A stretch of DNA of 45,423 nucleotides from an uncultured Metabacillus sp. (GCF_947503125.1 NZ_CANNCR010000036.1:1-45423); one strand, 5' to 3'. Positions 17,096 through 26,247 are shown, counted from the stretch's first letter. Notes: a model not told the origin generated them from the letters alone. Numbers and translations are program-made.

Positions 17096-17665
17096 TTGAA
17101 CATTTTATGGGATTTTGATGGCACTTTGTTTGATACATACCCTGCATTTACAGAAGTTATGTATGAGATATTAAATGGAAAAATACCAAAGGAAGACATT
17201 TTAAATCAGCTTAAAGTGTCTGTCTCAAATGCCGCTAAGTATTTTAATCTTACAAATGAAAGCATAGTTGAATTTAAAGAGAAGGATAAATCCTTGTCAC
17301 CAGAGCGTAAGAAACCGTTTCCTTTTGTTGAAGAGGTTTTAAAATATTCCAATGTAAATGTTATTATGACACATAAGCCGAGAGAAGAGGTTCAATTTAT
17401 TCTCGATTATTATGGCTGGAATCATTATTTTCGTGAAATTGTAGCCGGCGATGATGGTTTTCCAAGGAAACCTAATTCTACGGCCTATCAGTATTTACAT
17501 GAAAAATACAGTTTGGATTTAGCAATAGGAGATCGTCTTATAGATATTATTCCTGCTAAAGAAGTGGGTTTGTATACTTGCTTGTTTCAAAACCAGGAAA
17601 AAGGCGCTGATTTTTATTTGGATACTTATGAGGATTTTTTTAATATTGTAAAGCTACATACATAA
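17096..17665 (+). CDS. HAD-family phosphatase (phosphoglycolate-phosphatase-like)
   Basis: A 189-residue HAD hydrolase with motif I LWDFDGTLFDTY at the N terminus. Motif II is in VIMTHKPREE, motif III is a lysine in RKPN, and motif IV is LAIGDRLIDI. A small helical cap lies between motifs I and II. TTG start at 17096 follows AAAGGAAG by 6 nt. It lies 77 nt after ykvI and may share its transcript. The substrate cannot be inferred. Confidence 0.8.
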   Translation: MNILWDFDGTLFDTYPAFTEVMYEILNGKIPKEDILNQLKVSVSNAAKYFNLTNESIVEFKEKDKSLSPERKKPFPFVEEVLKYSNVNVIMTHKPREEVQFILDYYGWNHYFREIVAGDDGFPRKPNSTAYQYLHEKYSLDLAIGDRLIDIIPAKEVGLYTCLFQNQEKGADFYLDTYEDFFNIVKLHT

Positions 17666-17836
17666 ACACCATTCGAAATATTGAAAAATTCAAAAAAATA
17701 CTCTTGATTCTAGTTAAAACCTGCCAATTATCGCTTTATCACTCATTTACGGTCATAATAAGCTGTTTTTCAATGGAAAAGGTATTTTTAAACGGTATTT
17801 CACATATTTATTTAAGAAATCAGCTAAGTGTTACGT

Positions 17837-17865
17837 TTGACTGTATAGTTTGATCGTATTATGAT
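17837..17865 (+). promoter_or_regulatory. Candidate promoter of the CNNM transporter gene
   Basis: TTGACT (17837-17842), a 17-nt spacer and TATGAT (17860-17865), giving a leader of roughly 280 nt. Between 17666 and 17836 I see nothing recognisable. Confidence 0.5.
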
Positions 17866-17988
17866 TAATTCAATATATATTGTGGGGTGATAATATGGGG
17901 CAGTGTTAAAATTGAATATACAAACAGCATCCCTTATTTTACTCCAAGCGGACGCTCATATAAATAATTAGAAATTGACTTGGCACTT

Positions 17989-18147
17989 TTGTTTAGCCTT
18001 GAAAGTACATTTTTATGATGAATGGATATGTTTAAACTATTATACCTGAACGTCTAAAGTTAGAGAGCTAAACAAGGAGCCTGTGTTTTTTGATTCTGAT
18101 TTAACACTCAGGAGGTGACTCCTTTTCCGTTTATGACGGAGTAAGGA
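17989..18147 (+). promoter_or_regulatory. Structured 5' leader of the CNNM transporter gene
   Basis: Four nested or serial pairings are visible. TTGTTTAGC (17989-17997) pairs with GCTAAACAA (18067-18075). CCTGTGTT pairs with AACACTCAGG (18080-18112). AGGAG-GTGA-CTCCT spans 18110-18123. TCCTTTTCCGT pairs with ACGGAGTAAGGA (18120-18147). The last hairpin covers the AAGGAAG ribosome binding site and competes with the one before it. I do not recognise a known riboswitch class. Confidence 0.5.
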
Positions 18148-18154
18148 AGCTTAT

Positions 18155-19501
18155 TTGGACATAGTCAATTTGTTGCTTGTTGCAATTTTAATCGCTCTTA
18201 CGGGTTTTTTTGTTGCTTCTGAATTTGCAATCATTAAAATTAGGAGCTCTCGTATTGACCAATTAATTGCAGAAGGAAACAAACAGGCAAATGCTGCAAA
18301 GAAAGTCATTGATAATCTAGATGAATATTTGTCAGCATGCCAATTAGGAATAACGATTACAGCATTGGGCTTAGGGTGGCTTGGTGAACCAACAATTGAA
18401 CATTTGTTAAAACCTTTATTTGAACGTTTTGATCTTCCTAACTCGATCGCTACAGTATTATCCTTTGTCATTGCCTTTTCAACGATTACCTTTTTACATG
18501 TTGTTGTTGGTGAATTAGCACCGAAAACGGTTGCCATTCAAAAGGCAGAAGCAATCAGTTTATGGTTTGCACGACCTTTGATGGGCTTCTATCGTATTAT
18601 GTACCCGTTTATTTGGGCTTTAAACGGATCAGCTCGCTTTATTACAGGAATTTTTGGTTTAAAACCAGTCTCAGAGCATGAGCTAGCACACAGTGAAGAA
18701 GAGTTAAGGATCATTCTTTCTGAAAGCTATAAGAGCGGAGAAATTAATCAGTCTGAATTTAAATATGTTAATAAAATTTTTGAATTTGATAATCGAATTG
18801 CAAAAGAAATCATGGTGCCGCGCACCGAAATTATTTCCTTATCAATTGATGCTCCGATCCAGGAGCAATTAGAAATTATTAAAGATGAAAAATATACCAG
18901 ATATCCAATTGTAGATGGAGACAAGGATCATGTAGTTGGTATGGTTAATATCAAAGAAATATTTACTGATCTCATCCATGTCGATGCCGGGCAGTCTTTT
19001 TCCATTAAAAAGTATATTCGGCCAATTATTCAGGTACCAGAATCGGTTCCTATTCAAGAACTGCTTTTAAAAATGCAAAAGGAAAGAATTCACATGGCGA
19101 TCCTAATTGATGAATACGGTGGAACAGCTGGTCTTGTTACGGTTGAGGACATTTTAGAAGAAATAGTCGGAGAAATTCGTGATGAATTTGATGCCGACGA
19201 GGTTCCGCTTATTCAAAAAATTAGTGATTCGAAATATATTATTGACGGTAAAGTGCTTGTTAGTGAAATAAATGAGCTGCTTGGTATCAATATTGACGAT
19301 ACCGATGTTGATACAATTGGAGGCTGGGTCTTAACCAATCAGTATGAGATCGAAACAGGAGGCATTGTTGAATTTGGTTCCTACAATTTTAAGGTGAAAG
19401 AAATGGAAAATCATCATATCCGTTATCTTGAAATAACGAAGATGCACAAGGAAGCAATGCCAAACCCCGCCTTACTTGAAAAAAATATTGCCACTTCTTA
19501 A
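18155..19501 (+). CDS. CNNM/HlyC-CorC family transporter (DUF21 + CBS pair)
   Basis: A 448-residue membrane protein. An N-terminal DUF21 domain with about four helices (residues 1-190) is followed by a CBS pair ([10 protein letters not shown] through [14 protein letters not shown]). A C-terminal CorC/HlyC transporter-associated domain ([15 protein letters not shown]) comes last. Bacterial members handle Mg2+ efflux (MpfA/YhdP) or related ion transport; the old name 'hemolysin' is misleading. TTG start at 18155 is supported by AAGGAAG upstream. The structured leader suggests metal-linked or other RNA-level control. Confidence 0.85.
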   Translation: MDIVNLLLVAILIALTGFFVASEFAIIKIRSSRIDQLIAEGNKQANAAKKVIDNLDEYLSACQLGITITALGLGWLGEPTIEHLLKPLFERFDLPNSIATVLSFVIAFSTITFLHVVVGELAPKTVAIQKAEAISLWFARPLMGFYRIMYPFIWALNGSARFITGIFGLKPVSEHELAHSEEELRIILSESYKSGEINQSEFKYVNKIFEFDNRIAKEIMVPRTEIISLSIDAPIQEQLEIIKDEKYTRYPIVDGDKDHVVGMVNIKEIFTDLIHVDAGQSFSIKKYIRPIIQVPESVPIQELLLKMQKERIHMAILIDEYGGTAGLVTVEDILEEIVGEIRDEFDADEVPLIQKISDSKYIIDGKVLVSEINELLGINIDDTDVDTIGGWVLTNQYEIETGGIVEFGSYNFKVKEMENHHIRYLEITKMHKEAMPNPALLEKNIATS

Positions 19502-19530
19502 AGGACTTACATTTGTAAGTTCTTTTTTTT
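19501..19530 (+). terminator. Terminator of the CNNM transporter gene
   Basis: AAGGACTTAC pairs with GTAAGTTCTT around a 4-nt loop, followed by eight Ts. Confidence 0.88.
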
Positions 19531-19656
19531 AACACTCGCCAGTCGATGAGTTTTCTTAAAGCATAATGGTTCTAGAATGAAAATGCTTCATTAGAAAAAA
19601 TAGATAAGAAGCTAAAGAGCTTCTGTAGTTCACTTAGATGATAAAGGGGTTATCTT

Positions 19657-19782
19657 ATGACACAATCAAAATCACAGCAAGAGCGTCAATGGACTGTTCG
19701 TAAACAATCACAAAATCCTCATGGCAAAGTAAAATCCTTTGATCAGCTTGCAAGTGAAGCGGGAAAAAAAGAAGAGAAATAG
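19657..19782 (+). CDS. 41-residue hydrophilic protein, unknown
   Basis: An ATG frame with AAAGGGG 7 nt upstream and its own terminator. It begins MTQSKSQQERQWTVRKQ and is rich in Q, K and S, probably unfolded, with no membrane segment or cysteine. I believe similar very short proteins occur in other Bacillaceae but cannot name the family with confidence. A palindrome (AGAAGCT-AAAG-AGCTTCT, 19607-19624) lies upstream. Confidence 0.6.
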   Translation: MTQSKSQQERQWTVRKQSQNPHGKVKSFDQLASEAGKKEEK

Positions 19783-19800
19783 TGGAGAAATGGGGTGTCT

Positions 19801-19833
19801 AAGGTGTCTGGACTTTAGACACCTTGTTTTTTA
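19801..19833 (+). terminator. Terminator of the 41-residue ORF
   Basis: AAGGTGTCT (19801-19809) pairs with AGACACCTT (19817-19825), followed by GTTTTTT. Confidence 0.9.
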
Positions 19834-19870
19834 AAGTTTAAGAAAGCATAAAATTCTGTACTTAGTTTTA

Positions 19871-20041
19871 GTGTCTAGCACCAGTCGCCATCGGCGAAGC
19901 ACAGGACGTGCAAATGCAGTTAAGAGATAAGGCCGCCCTAGTTTTTAACTGCTTCTAGGGTCTAGTCAAATAGGAATTGAAGGTAAAGAACACCTTCTAT
20001 TCCTATTCGCCTTATGCTTGCGCTTTAGTTCATGCAAGCAA
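19871..20041 (+). repeat. Interspersed intergenic repeat, copy A
   Basis: Begins GTGTCTAGC and ends in GCTTGCGC...GCAAGCA. It contains three hairpins: GCAGTTAA/TTAACTGC (19916-19952); a 16-bp stem from AATAGGAATTGAAGGT and ACCTTCTATTCCTATT; and TGCTTGC/GCAAGCA. Its two ends and its TCAAATAGGAATTGAA and TTCCTATTCGCCTTATG blocks recur at 42763-42864. Confidence 0.7.
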
Positions 20042-20131
20042 AGTTTTTAATTTACTTCCGTAATTATTTCAAAGTGATTATAATATCATAATGGTATAAT
20101 GATATTTGTAGATGAACCATTTATATGATCA

Positions 20132-20160
20132 TTGCAAAAATGTTACTTTCGTGATATATT
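20132..20160 (+). promoter_or_regulatory. Promoter of queCDEF
   Basis: TTGCAA (20132-20137), a 17-nt spacer and TATATT (20155-20160). Confidence 0.65.
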
Positions 20161-20212
20161 TTTTTAGTTGAAAATTAAAAAGCAAATCCGATTTAGTCTT
20201 TTTAGAATCGGG

Positions 20213-20246
20213 AGAGGTTCTAGCAAAACCCTCTATAAAAAACTAA
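20213..20246 (+). promoter_or_regulatory. PreQ1-I riboswitch
   Basis: AGAGGTTC, then ACCCTCT, then the A-rich tail TATAAAAAACTA: the minimal preQ1 class I pseudoknot aptamer. It precedes the queuosine precursor genes, so preQ1 should switch off its own synthesis. Confidence 0.96.
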
Positions 20247-20287
20247 TAGATCCTTATTGTAGTTTTATTATAGAAAAAAGTGCTAGG

Positions 20288-20318
20288 CACCTCGAATTAA
20301 TTTCGCAGGTGTTTTTTT
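20288..20318 (+). terminator. Terminator of the preQ1 riboswitch
   Basis: CACCT-C-GAA pairs with TTCG-C-AGGTG, followed by seven Ts, 42 nt after the aptamer. Confidence 0.85.
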
Positions 20319-20394
20319 ATATTTTAAGAGTATAAATTGTCAGCAAAGATGAAAGTTCGACGTAGAGGACAATTTTAAGCTTAAAGTATCAGGG

Positions 20395-20438
20395 TAACTA
20401 GGCAATCGCCGGCGCTTTAATGCTTGGCGCTAGTCAAG
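20395..20438 (+). repeat. Possible diverged repeat copy C
   Basis: Shares ATGCTTG-CGCT-AGT-CA with the 3' end of copy A, with small gaps, and an ATCGCCGGCGC block reminiscent of its 5' end. It lies between the riboswitch terminator and queC, inside the que transcript. Confidence 0.35.
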
Positions 20439-20479
20439 TTTTCTTTATTTCTTTATTAAGTAAGAAGGGAACGTTTTAA

Positions 20480-21142
20480 ATGAAACATGAGAAGGCAGTT
20501 GTTGTATTTAGCGGGGGACAAGATAGTACAACATGTCTATTTTGGGCCTTAAAGAAATTTGAAGAGGTTATCGCGGTGACCTTTAATTATAATCAGCGTC
20601 ATAGCTTAGAAATTGAAGTGGCGAAGTCAATTGCAGAAGAGCTTAACGTAAAGCATCATATTTTAGATATGTCTTTATTAAATCAGCTTGCACCAAATGC
20701 ATTAACAAGAGCAGATATTGAGATCGAGCATAGGGATGGAGAGCTGCCGTCCACTTTCGTCCCAGGAAGAAACCTCTTATTCTTATCCTTTGCGACAATT
20801 TTGGCTGATCAAATTGGTGCGAAACATATTGTAACAGGTGTATGTGAAACGGATTTTAGCGGATATCCGGATTGCAGGGACGCATTTGTTAAATCATGTA
20901 ATGTTACATTAAACCTAGCTTTAGATAAGCCGTTTGTTATTCATACTCCATTAATGTGGATTAACAAGGCGGAAACATGGAAGTTAGCAGATGAACTTGG
21001 TGCACTTGACTATGTGCGAAAGAAAACCTTAACCTGTTATAACGGTGTGATTGCTGATGGATGTGGTGAATGTCCGGCATGTAAATTAAGAAAAAAAGGC
21101 TTGGATGATTATTTACTTGAAAAAGGTGCTGATGTCCGATGA
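20480..21142 (+). CDS. queC: QueC, 7-cyano-7-deazaguanine (preQ0) synthase
   Basis: A 220-residue ATP-dependent enzyme that converts 7-carboxy-7-deazaguanine and ammonia to preQ0. The PP-loop [11 protein letters not shown] is at residues 9-19. The zinc site is [13 protein letters not shown] near the C terminus. It is the first gene of queCDEF and overlaps queD by 4 nt (ATGA). Pathway order is QueD, QueE, QueC, QueF. Confidence 0.96.
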   Translation: MKHEKAVVVFSGGQDSTTCLFWALKKFEEVIAVTFNYNQRHSLEIEVAKSIAEELNVKHHILDMSLLNQLAPNALTRADIEIEHRDGELPSTFVPGRNLLFLSFATILADQIGAKHIVTGVCETDFSGYPDCRDAFVKSCNVTLNLALDKPFVIHTPLMWINKAETWKLADELGALDYVRKKTLTCYNGVIADGCGECPACKLRKKGLDDYLLEKGADVR

Positions 21143-21582
21143 TTCAACAAATCTATCCTCAAGTACAGCATTCTTATCAATTTGAATTAAATAAAGATAT
21201 GCATATTGCAGCAGCGCATTTTATTCCGCATGAAGATGCAGGAAAATGTCAAAAGGTGCACGGACATACTTATTTTGTTAATATAACGATTGCTGGTGAT
21301 GACCTAGATGACTCCGGCTTTTTAGTGAACTTTGCAAGTTTGAAAAAGCTGATTCATGACCGTTTTGATCATTCGCTCTTAAATGATCATACTGATTTAT
21401 TCTCGGACGAAAATCCGGATTATTTCCCGACAACCGAAGGGGTAGCACGGGCGATTTGGGAAGTGATTCAAAAGGAGCTTGATACAAAACCAAATAAACC
21501 AAAATGTGTTCAAGTTTTTGTCAGGGAGACACCTACAAGCTATGTCGTATTTCGTCCTAAGCTGAAGGAGGAACAACATTGA
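21139..21582 (+). CDS. queD: QueD, 6-carboxytetrahydropterin synthase
   Basis: A 147-residue PTPS-family enzyme acting on dihydroneopterin triphosphate. Zinc ligands are the histidine of AAHFIP and the pair in [12 protein letters not shown], where the preceding cysteine is catalytic. FDHSLLND supplies the catalytic aspartate/histidine region. It overlaps queC and queE by 4 nt each, implying coupled translation. Confidence 0.95.
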   Translation: MIQQIYPQVQHSYQFELNKDMHIAAAHFIPHEDAGKCQKVHGHTYFVNITIAGDDLDDSGFLVNFASLKKLIHDRFDHSLLNDHTDLFSDENPDYFPTTEGVARAIWEVIQKELDTKPNKPKCVQVFVRETPTSYVVFRPKLKEEQH

Positions 21583-22307
21583 AAAAAATCCCTGTATTAG
21601 AAATATTTGGCCCAACTATTCAAGGTGAAGGAATGGTGATTGGGCAAAAAACGATGTTTGTTCGTACAGCAGGCTGTGATTATTCATGCAGCTGGTGTGA
21701 TTCGGCCTTTACATGGGATGGCACTGCTAAGGATGAAATCCGTCAAATGACGGCGGATGAAATTTGGGAAGAGTTAGTGGAGCTAGGAGGAGATCGTTTC
21801 TCGCATGTCACGATTTCAGGAGGCAATCCGGCACTATTAACAAATTTACATGAGCTTATTTCATTGTTAAAAGAGAATGGAAAAAAGGTTGCGATTGAAA
21901 CACAAGGCAGTAAATATCAGGATTGGCTGAAGGAAATTGATGATTTGACGATTTCTCCCAAGCCGCCAAGCTCTGGTATGAAAACTGATTTTGCAAAGCT
22001 GGATGAGATTATTCATACATTAATAAATGCAAATAAAAAACAATTTATCAGCCTCAAGGTTGTTGTATTTGATCAAGAAGATTTACGTTTTGCAAAGAAT
22101 ATCCACTTGCGATATCCGGAGATTTCGTTTTATTTACAAGTAGGAAATGAAGATGTTTTCGCATCAGACACAAAACGATTAGTACAGTCTTTATTAGAAA
22201 AATATGAATGGCTAATTGATCAAGTGGTTGCTGATTCTGAATTAAATCATGTTCGTGTGTTGCCTCAATTGCATACATTAGTCTGGGGCAATAAGCGCGG
22301 TGTATAA
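21579..22307 (+). CDS. queE: QueE, 7-carboxy-7-deazaguanine synthase
   Basis: A 242-residue radical SAM enzyme that contracts the pterin ring. The 4Fe-4S cluster motif is CDYSCSWC (C-x3-C-x2-C), followed by DSAFTWDG. SGGNPAL contributes to SAM binding. TTG start at 21579 overlaps the queD stop (TTGA), with GAAGGAGG 7 nt upstream. It works with QueD and QueC. Confidence 0.95.
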   Translation: MKKIPVLEIFGPTIQGEGMVIGQKTMFVRTAGCDYSCSWCDSAFTWDGTAKDEIRQMTADEIWEELVELGGDRFSHVTISGGNPALLTNLHELISLLKENGKKVAIETQGSKYQDWLKEIDDLTISPKPPSSGMKTDFAKLDEIIHTLINANKKQFISLKVVVFDQEDLRFAKNIHLRYPEISFYLQVGNEDVFASDTKRLVQSLLEKYEWLIDQVVADSELNHVRVLPQLHTLVWGNKRGV

Positions 22308-22328
22308 TCGATGAAAAGAGGGAAAGAC

Positions 22329-22826
22329 ATGGCTGGAAGAAAACAAGAAGAGATGAAGGATGTAACACTGCTTGGGAATCAAGGAGTAAAATATCTATTT
22401 GAATATTCACCACAAGTTTTAGAAACCTTTGAAAATAAGCACCCTAATCGTGATTATTTTGTAAAATTTAATTGTCCTGAATTCACATCTTTATGCCCGA
22501 TTACCAATCAACCAGACTTTGCCACAATATATATCAGCTACATTCCTGATATTAAAATGGTTGAAAGCAAATCATTAAAATTATATTTATTTAGTTTTCG
22601 AAACCACGGAGATTTTCATGAGGATTGTATGAACATTATTATGAATGATCTTATAGAGCTAATGGATCCCCGCTATATTGAAGTATGGGGGAAATTTACC
22701 CCACGCGGCGGGATTTCCATTGATCCTTATACAAACTATGGAAAACCAGGAACAAAATACGAGGAAATGGCGGCATACCGCTTAATGAACCATGACTTGT
22801 ATCCTGAAAAAATTGATAATCGTTAA
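22329..22826 (+). CDS. queF: QueF, NADPH-dependent preQ0 reductase
   Basis: A 165-residue T-fold enzyme that reduces the nitrile of preQ0 to preQ1, the ligand of the upstream riboswitch. The catalytic cysteine is in FTSLCP (Cys56) and the aspartate in QPDFAT (Asp63). [20 protein letters not shown] is the family signature. ATG at 22329 is chosen: GAGGGAAAG is correctly spaced and the N terminus then matches B. subtilis QueF. The ATG at 22311 has no site of its own. Confidence 0.95.
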   Translation: MAGRKQEEMKDVTLLGNQGVKYLFEYSPQVLETFENKHPNRDYFVKFNCPEFTSLCPITNQPDFATIYISYIPDIKMVESKSLKLYLFSFRNHGDFHEDCMNIIMNDLIELMDPRYIEVWGKFTPRGGISIDPYTNYGKPGTKYEEMAAYRLMNHDLYPEKIDNR

Positions 22827-22840
22827 GTAATTTCAAGATC

Positions 22841-22906
22841 AAAGGGTCGGCCACCCGCTAACACAGTGATGATCCGTAGTGTTTGCGGGAGGCTGACCCT
22901 TTTTTG
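22841..22906 (+). terminator. Terminator of queCDEF
   Basis: AAAGGGTC pairs with GACCCTTT. Further stem pairs form from CCCGC-AACAC with GTGTT-GCGGG inside, and a T run follows. Confidence 0.9.
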
Positions 22907-22913
22907 TCTTATA

Positions 22914-23102
22914 CTAAGAGAAAGACTCTTTTACAATTTTATAGTTTTTGTGATTGACAACGGTGCGTCTATCAAGATCTAATTCTCTGAAATTTTCCAT
23001 ATACGTTAAGTCAACAATTACGGAATTTTCATTTACCTTTTCAACAACACCTGTTAAACCTTCTTTAAATTCAATAATGCTTCCTACTTTAGCGATCTTC
23101 AT
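22914..23102 (-). CDS. ykvS: YkvS, small DUF2187-like protein
   Basis: A 62-residue protein with a KOW/SH3-like pattern (VGSIIEFKEGLTGVVEKVNENSVIVDLTY), resembling B. subtilis YkvS, which lies on the same side of the que operon. The function is unknown. AAGGAG lies 7 nt before the ATG. It is convergent with queF and monocistronic. Confidence 0.8.
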   Translation of the reverse strand: MKIAKVGSIIEFKEGLTGVVEKVNENSVIVDLTYMENFRELDLDRRTVVNHKNYKIVKESFS

Positions 23103-23520
23103 TGCCTCGCTCCTTTACATATTCTTCGACGATCAGAATCTCTGTATGTCCTACACTAATCAATCTAAGTTATTGCTGCGCCTTGAGCCATAGGCACTTA
23201 CTATTGCTAGAAACCTTCTATTAGCATTATTTAACACTATTTCTCTTTGTAAGTAAAGCCATTCACTCTAATTAAAGGAAAAAACTTTACAGATCATGGA
23301 AGATTACTTAAGAATCGACATTAGTGATTTTGGGCAAAATTGAAAGGAATCAAGGGAAGCATGAACAATCCTATTCACTAGGGATACAAAACAAAACGTT
23401 TCACAGTTGGAAATCTGGCTGCAGGCTTAGGGAAGAGGAATCTATTCGAAAAATTAGACATATAGAACTTCCTTCTAGTAAACTATAGATGAAATTTATA
23501 GGGCAGGTGGAGGTATTACC
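23103..23520. other. Divergent intergenic region, nothing firm
   Basis: A 418-nt stretch between ykvS and the 64-residue ORF. I found no reliable promoter, operator or ORF above 15 codons with a ribosome binding site. A weak GTAAAG/CTTTAC inverted repeat spans roughly 23250-23290. Confidence 0.4.
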
Positions 23521-23715
23521 ATGGATGAACAAACGATTCACGAAATATTAGATAAGCTTAAGGATGGTGAATTACATGAATACCTTGTAACAAAGGACCG
23601 GTTTTTGTCATTTCGAACCGTTCTTGTTAATCGAGAAGATTTTAAACATTTTCGGGGAATTGCTCAACAAGGAGGGAGTGTTATTTACCGTTATTTGCAA
23701 GAGCCGAGAAGTTAG
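23521..23715 (+). CDS. 64-residue cytosolic protein, unknown
   Basis: An ATG frame with GGTGGAGG 7 nt upstream and a terminator after it. It starts MDEQTIHEILDKLKDGELHEYLVTKDRFLSF. It has a predicted helix, then beta strands (RTVLVNREDFKHFRGIA), ending VIYRYLQEPRS. I do not recognise the family. It occupies the place near ykvR/ykvS in B. subtilis but does not look like YkvR. Confidence 0.65.
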   Translation: MDEQTIHEILDKLKDGELHEYLVTKDRFLSFRTVLVNREDFKHFRGIAQQGGSVIYRYLQEPRS

Positions 23716-23739
23716 TTAATCTAACCTCTTCGCTTTTTT
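23704..23739 (+). terminator. Terminator of the 64-residue ORF
   Basis: CGAGAAGTTAG pairs imperfectly with CTAACCTCTTCG around TTAAT, followed by CTTTTTT. Confidence 0.6.
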
Positions 23740-23914
23740 AAAATTTTTCGATACCCTAATGATTCTAGCTTATTTTATGACCGTAGCAGGCCATTAAACT
23801 ATTGGAATCGTTTCCAGAAATTGAGGGGTGTTTTAGATCTTAAAACCTGTTAGTCTAGTTCATGTGCAAGTCCTAAATTTCAAAATAAGGAGATCAGTAG
23901 GAGGATACGAAAAC

Positions 23915-24517
23915 ATGAGAAAGACAATTTTAAAACTTGTTGCTGTTTCAACATTAGCTTTATCGCTTACTGCGATGACAGTACCAAAATCAAAAGCTAA
24001 TGCTGCAACAACACATCAAGTTCAAACAGGTGATACGTTGTGGTTAATTGGAAAAAAGTATGGAGTATCTGTAAAATCGTTAAAATCTGTTAATCAGAAG
24101 TCTTCAGATTTATTATATGCCGGAGAAAAATTAACGATTCCTCAATCGATTACTGCAGAGGAGAAAGACTTATTAGCGCGTCTTGTACATGCGGAAGCAA
24201 AAGGCGAACCATATGCAGGTAAGGTTGCTGTTGCCTCTGTTGTTTTAAATCGAGTTGATAGCTCATTGTTCCCAAATGATATTAAAAGTGTCATTTATCA
24301 AGTTGATCAAGGCTATTATGCTTTTACACCTGTACAAAATGGTACGATTAATCAACCAGCTGACACTGAAGCAAAAGAAGCCGTTCAGGAAGCATTAGCA
24401 TTCCGTGGCATGGGGAATGGTTCATTGTATTTTTACAATCCTGTAACAGCAAAAAGCCCATGGATCACTACACGTGAAGTGACTGTTACAATCGGCAAGC
24501 ATCGATTTGCAAAATAA
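23915..24517 (+). CDS. ykvT: YkvT-like spore/cell-wall hydrolase (LysM + SleB/CwlJ domain)
   Basis: A 200-residue exported protein. A signal peptide (residues 1-30, ending ...KSKANA) is followed by one LysM domain (HQVQTGDTLWLIGKKYGV to LTIPQ). A C-terminal Hydrolase_2 domain follows, starting EEKDLLARLVHAEAKGEPYAGK with the family glutamates, then VAVASVVLNRV. The family cleaves spore cortex or wall peptidoglycan. ATG at 23915 is chosen: TAGGAGG precedes it and the signal peptide then starts properly, whereas the GTG at 23864 would add 17 residues in front of it. Its place before ykvU is that of ykvT. Confidence 0.87.
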   Translation: MRKTILKLVAVSTLALSLTAMTVPKSKANAATTHQVQTGDTLWLIGKKYGVSVKSLKSVNQKSSDLLYAGEKLTIPQSITAEEKDLLARLVHAEAKGEPYAGKVAVASVVLNRVDSSLFPNDIKSVIYQVDQGYYAFTPVQNGTINQPADTEAKEAVQEALAFRGMGNGSLYFYNPVTAKSPWITTREVTVTIGKHRFAK

Positions 24518-24534
24518 ATAGAAAGAATATTAAT

Positions 24535-24592
24535 AAGAGGCTGTCTCTGAAAGGTCCACTTCTTTCGTTTCGAGACGACCTCTTATTTTTTT
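24535..24592 (+). terminator. Terminator of ykvT
   Basis: AAGAGGCTGTCTC pairs with GAGACGACCTCTT (one 2-nt internal mismatch), followed by ATTTTTTT. Confidence 0.88.
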
Positions 24593-24639
24593 GCTGAATA
24601 ATTTACCCTTTAACCTTAATTTAACTTTTCCTCTAATGG

Positions 24640-24669
24640 TGCATAATTCCATTCATTAGTGGCATGATA
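24640..24669 (+). promoter_or_regulatory. Candidate sigma-G promoter of the ger operon
   Basis: TGCATA (24640-24645), a 17-nt spacer and CATGATA (24663-24669). It fits the forespore sigma-G pattern (TGnATA / CATnnTA), as expected for germination receptor genes. If right, the ATG at 24669 lies upstream of transcription. Confidence 0.6.
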
Positions 24670-24746
24670 TGAAAAATAGCAGAACACTAAAAGTGAACAA
24701 AACGAATACTATTCCCAGAGAAAACGAAAAGCGTGTGGTGGATGTC

Positions 24747-26231
24747 ATGAACAATATGAGGTATGAGAATGGGAAAAACAAACCTTCATTAGCTAAAGTG
24801 ATTGCCCGGTTTCGAACTTCATCTGACTTCATTCAATTTGAAGAACGAACAAATCGGCTTGTGTACTGGGTCTCATATATAAGAACATTGGTAGACATGC
24901 AAACTCTCCAAAAATTAATCATGCCTATTCTAAAAAGTGATAGCTGGAATACGTTAGATGAATTAAAAAAAGGGATCCCGATTGAAAACATTATCATAAC
25001 AATTGATACAGATGTTATTAAGGAAAAGCTTCTCGATGGGTATGTATTGATCAGCCTGTCCGAATATGGAATTCCGAGCTTGCTAGTTAAGGCGACCCTT
25101 AACAAGGCCCGTGACGTATCCCTGCCAGAAGTAGAATTTAGTGTTGTTGGTCCTAAAGAAGCATTCGTTGAATCGATTGAGTCCAATATTAACCTTATTC
25201 GTAAAAGAGTGACAAATGATAAGCTTCGAATATTCGAAATGAAAATTGGAGATCTATCGAATACAAAGCTTGCGGTATTATATGTTGAAGGTGTTTGTAA
25301 TGAAGACAACGTCCATACTGTCATACAGCGTATTAAAGATATTCAATTTGACCAAATCAGTGATAGTTCATTCATAACCCAGATGATTTCAGATGATCAT
25401 AATTCCCCTTTTCCACAGCTCTTAGATACTGAACGGCCGGATCGTGTTGCTTCAATCTTAGCAGAAGGGAAAGTAGGAGTTATTGTTGATGGTTCACCAC
25501 ATGTATTAATTGGACCCACAACTCTTGTTGAGTTTTTTTCAGCATTTGATGACTACTTTTATAATTGGCTAACCGCCTCTTTTTTTAGGCTAATCAGACT
25601 CTTTGCCGTTGCATTCTCAATTTTGGTGACACCAGTTTATGTGGCAGCTCTAACCTATCATTATGAGTTAATACCAAGTGATTTATTAAATACATTAATT
25701 TCCTCTCGCAGAGATGTCCCGTTACCGCCAATTTTAGAAGCTATGTTCTTGGAATTGACTATTGAATTATTAAGAGAGGCTGGAGCAAGGTTGCCATCGA
25801 AGGTCGGTCAGACAATCGGTATCGTTGGAGGGATCGTAATCGGGACAGCATCAGTTGAAGCTGGGTTAACAAGTAATATTCTGCTGATAATTGTTGCTTT
25901 ATCTGCACTAGCTTCATTTACGACACCAATTTATGCGATGGGTAATACGATCAGGATGCTTAGGTTTCCATTTTTAATATTAGCACAATGGTTTGGTTTA
26001 GTTGGCATCGTTATTTGTTTTAGTTTTTTAACAACCCATTTATTAAGGCTAACCTCGTTAGGTAGACCTTTTTTAGAACCAATTTATCCTCCTAGATCAA
26101 TTGATATGAAGGATGCCCTTATACGGCTCCCCTTTTCATGGATGTCTAAGCGACCACAGCAATTGCGAACACATAACCCTAAACGCTTTTCAAAAGCAAA
26201 TGCGACAAGGAACAGAGACATCGATGAGTAA
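24747..26231 (+). CDS. GerA-family germination receptor, A subunit
   Basis: An inner-membrane receptor subunit of 494 residues from this start. A large cytosolic N-terminal domain runs to about residue 280. A membrane domain of about five helices follows, with the family motif LTIELLREAGARLPSKVGQTIGIVGG. It ends in a basic tail. The ATG at 24747 is chosen because it lies downstream of the candidate sigma-G promoter and has GGTGG nearby; the ATG at 24669 overlaps the -10. It is the first gene of a three-gene operon. The ligand cannot be told, so I leave gerA/gerB/gerK open. Confidence 0.88.
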   Translation: MNNMRYENGKNKPSLAKVIARFRTSSDFIQFEERTNRLVYWVSYIRTLVDMQTLQKLIMPILKSDSWNTLDELKKGIPIENIIITIDTDVIKEKLLDGYVLISLSEYGIPSLLVKATLNKARDVSLPEVEFSVVGPKEAFVESIESNINLIRKRVTNDKLRIFEMKIGDLSNTKLAVLYVEGVCNEDNVHTVIQRIKDIQFDQISDSSFITQMISDDHNSPFPQLLDTERPDRVASILAEGKVGVIVDGSPHVLIGPTTLVEFFSAFDDYFYNWLTASFFRLIRLFAVAFSILVTPVYVAALTYHYELIPSDLLNTLISSRRDVPLPPILEAMFLELTIELLREAGARLPSKVGQTIGIVGGIVIGTASVEAGLTSNILLIIVALSALASFTTPIYAMGNTIRMLRFPFLILAQWFGLVGIVICFSFLTTHLLRLTSLGRPFLEPIYPPRSIDMKDALIRLPFSWMSKRPQQLRTHNPKRFSKANATRNRDIDE

Positions 26232-26247
26232 CTGAGGTGATGATTCC

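Noticed and set aside
17989-18147. M-box or yybP-ykoY riboswitch for the CNNM gene
   Set aside because: The conserved cores of those aptamers are not visible; only generic stems are.
24833-25324. A 163-codon minus-strand frame
   Set aside because: Lies wholly inside the A subunit of the germination receptor, with no ribosome binding site or recognisable protein.
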